This document shows positions 59,586-64,000 of a DNA stretch of 64,000 bases, one piece after another (positions within the stretch are counted from its first letter, which is position 1; each line of letters opens with the position of its first letter). The position numbers and the translations under genes were made by a program. The stretch spans positions 1,426,001-1,490,000 of the forward strand of contig NZ_LT629770.1 in assembly GCF_900105335.1 (NCBI RefSeq). The letters run 5' to 3'. The notes beneath the pieces are model-generated. The model made no database searches and had not been told where the DNA came from. It was given only the letters and a program-made list of their open reading frames with translations. This stretch comes from Microbacterium paraoxydans (lineage in GTDB: Bacteria > Actinomycetota > Actinomycetes > Actinomycetales > Microbacteriaceae).

Positions 59586-61124
59586 TCAGCGCGGCCGCGT
59601 CTCCTCGCGACGGCGGGCGAGGAGGGCGAGGTGCAGGGCGGCGAGGGTCTCCCCGTCGTCCAGATCCGCGCCGAGCAGGTCGCCGATGAGCGCGAGGCGC
59701 TGATAGAACACCGAGCGCGAGAGATGGCTCGCGGCCGCCGCCGCGGAGCGGTTGCCGGGGTGCGCGACGAGGGCGGCGAGGACCGCGAGCAGGTCTCCCC
59801 GGCGATCCCGGTCGTGACGGACGAGCGGCTCCAGCATCTGCTCGCTGTGCGCCTGGAGCCGCCGGTCGTCGCGCAGAGCGGACACGAGGCGTTCGAGCGG
59901 CCGGTCGGCGACGCGCCGGACCACCGGCACGTCGCCCCCGAACGGCCGTGCGGCGACGTCGAGTGCGGCGCGGATCGAGGCCAGGAGCCCGAGGACGCCT
60001 TCGGCGCTCGGTCCGACGGTCACGGGCGCGCCGCCGGAGAGGTGCGCGAGGACCGGATCGGTCAGCGCATCGGCTCCGGCGGCCACGAGCAGGACCACGT
60101 CGGCTCCGCGCCGGGCCCCCACCGCGGACAGCCCCGCCGTACGCGCGCGGGCGACGAGCCTCTCCGCGTCCTCGTCCGTGCGGAAGACGAGGCCGGAGAC
60201 GGTTCCGCCCGACGGGTCGAGTCCGAGTCTCCGGAGCCGGACCTCGACGTCTTCCTCGCGGGCGAACCGCGCGCCGAGAAGATCCTCGACGAGGCGGCGA
60301 TGGGCGAGCACGGTCCACGCCCCCTCCCCATCGGCGAGGCAGCCGAAGGCGAGGGCCGTCGCCCCCAGCTCCAGGACGGTGGCCCGACCGGCGGGATGCA
60401 GCGGACCCTCCGCTGCGATGAGCCGGCCCCAGCGCACTCCGCGCGCCTGCACGGGCACCCGATCGCCGCCCCGCTCCGTCTGTCGGAGGGCCTCGCCGAC
60501 CGGGACGCGGAGCGCTTCGATCGCGACGACCTCTCCCGCCGGATTCTCGAGGCGGACCGGGGCGTCGAGTGCGCGGGCGACCTCGGACACGATGAGGTCG
60601 GCCGGTGCGCCACGGAGGCTGAGGGCGGTGAAGAGGTCGTGCAGTCGCTGACGCTCGCGGAGCGCTGCCGTCTGGGCCTCGATCAGCGCCCGGTGCACGG
60701 CCTCGGTCACCGCGACGAACTTGACCTCCACCCCGAGCGCGATCAGAGCGAGGCCGGAGGCGGCACAGGCCTCGACGACCGCGGCCGGGACGCGGGGCAT
60801 CCGCGAGCCGAGTTCGACGATGATGCCGGACACCCCGACCGCCGCCAGCTCCGCCACGAGCACGCGCAACGCTGCGGGGCTCGTCGGCCAGGCCGCGCCG
60901 GTCGTGAGCAGCAGCTCGCCGCCGTCGAGCAGGCGGGCGACGGTGGCGCTGTCCGAGGCGTGGACCCACCGCACCCCGGCCTCCAGTGCCGGGCCCCCGA
61001 CGAGGACGGTCGGCGCCCCCTCCTGCACCGCGGGGAGCGCGAGCACGTCCCCGACGCGCAGCACCGAGGGCGATCGATCCGGACGATCTGTCCGATCCGC
61101 CGAGAAGTCCTGACGCTCTGCCAC
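59586..61124 (-). CDS. PucR family transcriptional regulator
   Basis: A 512-residue regulator. The N-terminal purine-catabolism-type sensor is LRVGDVLALPAVQEGAPTVLVGGPALEAGVRWVHASDSATVARLLDGGELLLTTG. A GGDEF-like middle follows, and the C-terminus has the PucR HTH HLSRSVFYQRLALIGDLLGADLDDGETLAALHLAL. In actinobacteria such proteins activate adjacent aminotransferase/dehydrogenase genes for GABA, beta-alanine or purine breakdown. GTG 61124 is chosen as start. It is divergent from mmsA, which it probably controls across the 100-base intergenic region. Confidence 0.93.
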   Translation of the reverse strand: MAERQDFSADRTDRPDRSPSVLRVGDVLALPAVQEGAPTVLVGGPALEAGVRWVHASDSATVARLLDGGELLLTTGAAWPTSPAALRVLVAELAAVGVSGIIVELGSRMPRVPAAVVEACAASGLALIALGVEVKFVAVTEAVHRALIEAQTAALRERQRLHDLFTALSLRGAPADLIVSEVARALDAPVRLENPAGEVVAIEALRVPVGEALRQTERGGDRVPVQARGVRWGRLIAAEGPLHPAGRATVLELGATALAFGCLADGEGAWTVLAHRRLVEDLLGARFAREEDVEVRLRRLGLDPSGGTVSGLVFRTDEDAERLVARARTAGLSAVGARRGADVVLLVAAGADALTDPVLAHLSGGAPVTVGPSAEGVLGLLASIRAALDVAARPFGGDVPVVRRVADRPLERLVSALRDDRRLQAHSEQMLEPLVRHDRDRRGDLLAVLAALVAHPGNRSAAAAASHLSRSVFYQRLALIGDLLGADLDDGETLAALHLALLARRREETRPR

Positions 61125-61224
61125 TCCGCACCTGCTTCGTTTCCTGTCAGCATGGGCCGAGCCCCAGCGTAGCGACCCTCGGTCAGAGTGTGCGAGACGC
61201 GATCCCCTCTGCGAAGGAGCATCC

Positions 61225-62709
61225 GTGGACATCGTCCGTCACGTCATCAACGGCACCGATACCGGCGACGCGGCCCGCCGAGGCCTCGTCTTCGATCCGG
61301 CGACAGGAGTCGTCACGAAAGAGGTCGCGTTCGCCTCTGCCACCGAGGTCGACGCCGCGGTGGCCGCCGCGGCCGCGGCCCTCCCGGCGTGGCGGGAGAC
61401 GAGCCTCATCAAGCGCGCCGACGTGTTCTTCCGGCTCCGTCAGCTCCTCAAAGAGCGCATGGGCGAGCTGGCGGCCATCGTCACGTCCGAGCACGGCAAG
61501 GTCCTGTCCGACGCCGCCGGCGAGGTGTCCCGTGGCATCGAGAACGTCGAGTTCGCGGCCGGTCTCGTGCACCTGCTCAAGGGCGAGCGCAGCGAGCAGG
61601 TCGCCCGCGGGGTCGACGTGCACTCCGTGAAGCAGCCGGTCGGCGTGGTCGCGGCCATCACTCCGTTCAACTTCCCGGTCATGGTGCCGCTGTGGATGGT
61701 CGCCTCCGCCATCGCGTGCGGCAACACCGTCGTCCTCAAGCCCAGCGAGAAGGATCCGTCCGCCGCGGTCTGGCTCGCACGGCTGTTCCGCGAGGCCGGT
61801 CTCCCGGACGGCGTCCTCAACGTCGTGCACGGCGACCGGGAGGCCGTGGACGCGCTCCTCGACTCCCCGCGGGTGCAGGCGGTGAGCTTCGTCGGCTCGA
61901 CCCCGATCGCCCGGTCGATCTACGAACGGGCGTCCGCCGCCGGGAAGCGGGTTCAGGCGCTCGGCGGCGCGAAGAACCACATGGTCGTGATGCCCGACGC
62001 CGACATCGACGCGGCCGCCGACGCCGCCGTCTCCGCAGCGTACGGCTCCGCGGGCGAGCGCTGCATGGCGGTGTCCGTGCTCGTGGCGGTCGGCGACATC
62101 GCCGACGACCTCGTCGCCGCGATCGCCCGCCGCATCGACGGCCTCTCGATAGGCCCCGGCACGGACCCGGCGAGCGAGATGGGGCCGCTCATCACCGCGG
62201 AGCACCGTGACCGGGTCGCCTCCTACGTCACGGAAGCTCCCGGCGAGGGTGCCACGGTCGTCGTCGACGGCACGACGACGCCGTTCGACGGCGACGGCTT
62301 CTTCCTCGGGGTGAGCCTGATCGACGACGTCACACCCGGCATGCGCGTCTACGACGACGAGATCTTCGGCCCGGTTCTGTCCGTCGTGCGCGTGGGCTCC
62401 TACGCGGAGGCGGTCGCGCTCGTCAACGCGAACGCCTACGGCAACGGGACCGCGATCTTCACGCGCGACGGCGGGACAGCGCGGCAGTACGAGTTCGACA
62501 TCGAGGTCGGCATGGTCGGCGTCAACGTCCCGATCCCGGTGCCCATCGGCGCCTACTCGTTCGGCGGGTGGAAGGACTCGCTCTTCGGCGACGCGCACAT
62601 CTACGGCCCCGAGTCCGTGCACTTCTACACGCGGTCGAAGGTCGTGACGACGCGGTGGCCCGACCACACCCCGTCGCAGATCGACCTCGGCTTCCCGAGC
62701 AACCACTGA
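61225..62709 (+). CDS. mmsA: CoA-acylating methylmalonate-semialdehyde dehydrogenase
   Basis: A 494-residue aldehyde dehydrogenase of the MMSDH branch. Cofactor site: PFNFPVMVPLWM and KPSEKDPS; GSTPIARSIY binds NAD. Catalytic Cys is about residue 280 in GSAGERCMAVSVL, and the C-terminal part has EIFGPVLSVVRV and the MMSDH-specific GVNVPIPVPIGAYSFGGWKDSLFGD. It oxidises methylmalonate or malonate semialdehyde to propionyl- or acetyl-CoA. GTG with GAAGGAG Shine-Dalgarno. It forms an operon with the following omega-aminotransferase gene, 15 bases downstream. Confidence 0.96.
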   Translation: MDIVRHVINGTDTGDAARRGLVFDPATGVVTKEVAFASATEVDAAVAAAAAALPAWRETSLIKRADVFFRLRQLLKERMGELAAIVTSEHGKVLSDAAGEVSRGIENVEFAAGLVHLLKGERSEQVARGVDVHSVKQPVGVVAAITPFNFPVMVPLWMVASAIACGNTVVLKPSEKDPSAAVWLARLFREAGLPDGVLNVVHGDREAVDALLDSPRVQAVSFVGSTPIARSIYERASAAGKRVQALGGAKNHMVVMPDADIDAAADAAVSAAYGSAGERCMAVSVLVAVGDIADDLVAAIARRIDGLSIGPGTDPASEMGPLITAEHRDRVASYVTEAPGEGATVVVDGTTTPFDGDGFFLGVSLIDDVTPGMRVYDDEIFGPVLSVVRVGSYAEAVALVNANAYGNGTAIFTRDGGTARQYEFDIEVGMVGVNVPIPVPIGAYSFGGWKDSLFGDAHIYGPESVHFYTRSKVVTTRWPDHTPSQIDLGFPSNH

Positions 62710-62724
62710 CGAGGAGCGCCCCCG

Positions 62725-64000
62725 ATGACGACCTTCACCGACCGCCACGGACTCTCCTCCCGGCTCCCCGCCCCGGACGCCGAGGCGCAGGTGCGCGCCG
62801 ACGACCGCGCCCACGTCTTCCACTCCTGGAGCGCCCAGGCGCTGATCGACCCGATGCCGGTCGCCGCGGGTCGAGGTTCGACCTTCTGGGACTACGGGGG
62901 CACCGCGTACCTCGACTTCTCCAGCCAGCTCGTGAACCTCAACCTCGGCCACCAGCACCCGGACCTCGTCGCCGCGATCCAGCAGCAGGCCGGGCGGCTC
63001 GCGACCATCCAGCCGTCGATGGCCAACGATGTCCGAGGGGAGCTCGCCCGCCTCATCGCCGAGGTCGCTCCCGACGGGTTCGAGAAGGTGTTCTTCACGA
63101 ACGGCGGCGCGGAGGCGAACGAGTACGCGGTGCGCATGGCCCGGCAGGCCACGGGCCGCCGGAAGGTGCTGTCGATGTACCGCAGCTACCACGGCTCCAC
63201 CGCGACCGCGATCTCCCTCACCGGCGACCCGCGCCGCTGGGCGAACGACGTCACGGACACCGGGGCCGTGCGGTTCTTCGGACCGTACCTCTACCGCTCC
63301 CCGTTCCACAGCGAGACGCCCGAGCAGGAGACGGAGCGCGCCCTCGCGCACCTGGAGCAGACCATCCAGCTCGAGGGGCCGCAGACCATCGCCGCGATCA
63401 TCGTCGAGACGGTCGTCGGCACCAACGGCGTGCTTCTTCCGCCGCCCGGCTATCTGCCCGGGGTGCGCGCGCTCTGCGATCGCTACGGGATCGTCTTCAT
63501 CGCGGACGAGGTGATGGTCGGATTCGGCCGGCTCGGCGAGTGGTTCGGGATCGACGCGTTCGAGGCCCGCCCCGACCTGATCACCTTCGCGAAGGGCGTG
63601 AACTCGGGCTACGTGCCGCTCGGCGGCGTCGTGATCTCCGACCGCATCGCCGCGGCCTTCGACACCGTCCCGTTCGCGGGCGGACTGACGTACTCCGGGC
63701 ACCCTCTCGCCTGCGCGGCCGGTGTGGCCACGTTCGAGGTGTTCCGCCGGGACGGCATCCTGGAACGGGTGCGCGACCTCGGCGAGCGGGTCGTCGGTCC
63801 GACCCTGCGCTCGTGGGCGCAGTCGCATCCGAGCGTGGGCGAGGTGCGCGGTCGCGGGCTGTTCTGGGCGGTGGAGCTCGTGCGGGATCAGCGGACCAGG
63901 GAGCCGCTGGTGCCGTTCAACGCGAGCGGTGCCGACGCCGCGCCGATGACCGCGTTCGCCGCCGCCGCGAAGCGGGCAGGGGTCTGGCCCTTCACGCACT
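62725..64000 (+). CDS. Class III omega-aminotransferase (3' end outside window)
   Basis: At least 425 codons of a fold-type I aminotransferase that continues past the window end. Motifs: LDFSSQLVNLNLGHQHP, VFFTNGGAEANEYAVRMARQATG, SYHGSTATAISLTGDPRRW, IFIADEVMVGFGRLGEWFG-like Asp loop, and PLP Lys in ITFAKGVNSGYVPLGGV. It resembles beta-alanine:pyruvate and related omega-transaminases. With mmsA it completes a pathway from beta-alanine (or beta-aminoisobutyrate) to acetyl- or propionyl-CoA. The ATG follows GAGGAG. Confidence 0.93.
   Translation, partial: MTTFTDRHGLSSRLPAPDAEAQVRADDRAHVFHSWSAQALIDPMPVAAGRGSTFWDYGGTAYLDFSSQLVNLNLGHQHPDLVAAIQQQAGRLATIQPSMANDVRGELARLIAEVAPDGFEKVFFTNGGAEANEYAVRMARQATGRRKVLSMYRSYHGSTATAISLTGDPRRWANDVTDTGAVRFFGPYLYRSPFHSETPEQETERALAHLEQTIQLEGPQTIAAIIVETVVGTNGVLLPPPGYLPGVRALCDRYGIVFIADEVMVGFGRLGEWFGIDAFEARPDLITFAKGVNSGYVPLGGVVISDRIAAAFDTVPFAGGLTYSGHPLACAAGVATFEVFRRDGILERVRDLGERVVGPTLRSWAQSHPSVGEVRGRGLFWAVELVRDQRTREPLVPFNASGADAAPMTAFAAAAKRAGVWPFTH

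Overview
The window looks like a piece of chromosome from a high-GC Gram-positive actinobacterium of the family Microbacteriaceae, most likely Microbacterium. The signs are strong G/C bias at third codon positions, frequent GTG starts, LAxTG-type surface anchors, a class Ib ribonucleotide reductase operon, an AztABCD-type zinc uptake locus, and a DUF7882-type small protein. I see no rRNA, CRISPR array, IS element or prophage. There is one tRNA (Cys-GCA). Genus assignment is inference from protein content.

Layout. (1) 1-7.2 kb: end of a DHA2 efflux pump, a GH114-like lipoprotein, a haem-oxygenase-fold/CDGSH gene pair, then yggS, a frameshifted GABA-type aminotransferase gene, a HAD phosphatase and a class I glutamine amidotransferase. 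(2) 7.2-12.8 kb: AhpD-like protein/AraC pair, DegT aminotransferase, tRNA-Cys, and a mocR-aminotransferase operon. A shared TTTGAC-N4-GTCAAA operator links mocR with yggS/gabT and HAD/GATase. (3) 12.8-23.6 kb: DedA protein, nuclease, Old Yellow Enzyme, two MarR regulators with a DHA2 pump, DUF2243/CtaG membrane pair, amine oxidase, VOC protein, and SoxR with its own sox box. (4) 23.6-30.8 kb: Ser/Thr kinase, ThrE exporter, GNAT, DUF1269 protein, zinc-ribbon/nuclease-like protein, another DHA2 pump. (5) 30.8-35.8 kb: zinc import locus aztA<->aztB-propeller-aztC-aztD with a Zur box between the divergent promoters. (6) 35.8-46.4 kb: two wall-anchored surface proteins (eight-unit repeat protein; thioester adhesin), DUF488, BrkB, an unusual one-lobe solute-binding lipoprotein coupled to a CDF metal exporter, cyclodeaminase, small membrane proteins. 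(7) 46.4-54.6 kb: oleate hydratase, small membrane proteins, nrdHIEF. (8) 55-64 kb: MFS/sugar kinase, hydrolase/acyl-CoA dehydrogenase, Lrp, and a PucR-controlled methylmalonate/malonate-semialdehyde dehydrogenase plus omega-aminotransferase (beta-alanine/amino-acid breakdown).

Recurrent regulation. Many genes start exactly six bases after a TAnnnT-like -10 hexamer with no Shine-Dalgarno sequence, a clear leaderless-mRNA signature. Regulatory palindromes are unusually legible here: MocR-type (three copies), MarR-type, SoxR and Zur.

The most original observations are the MocR operator set, in which two start codons sit inside the operator; the duplicated AztD-like propellers around aztC; the one-lobe solute-binding protein fused by operon overlap to a CDF transporter; and the leaderless start grammar. 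No clearly unprecedented multi-gene defence or mobile system is present.
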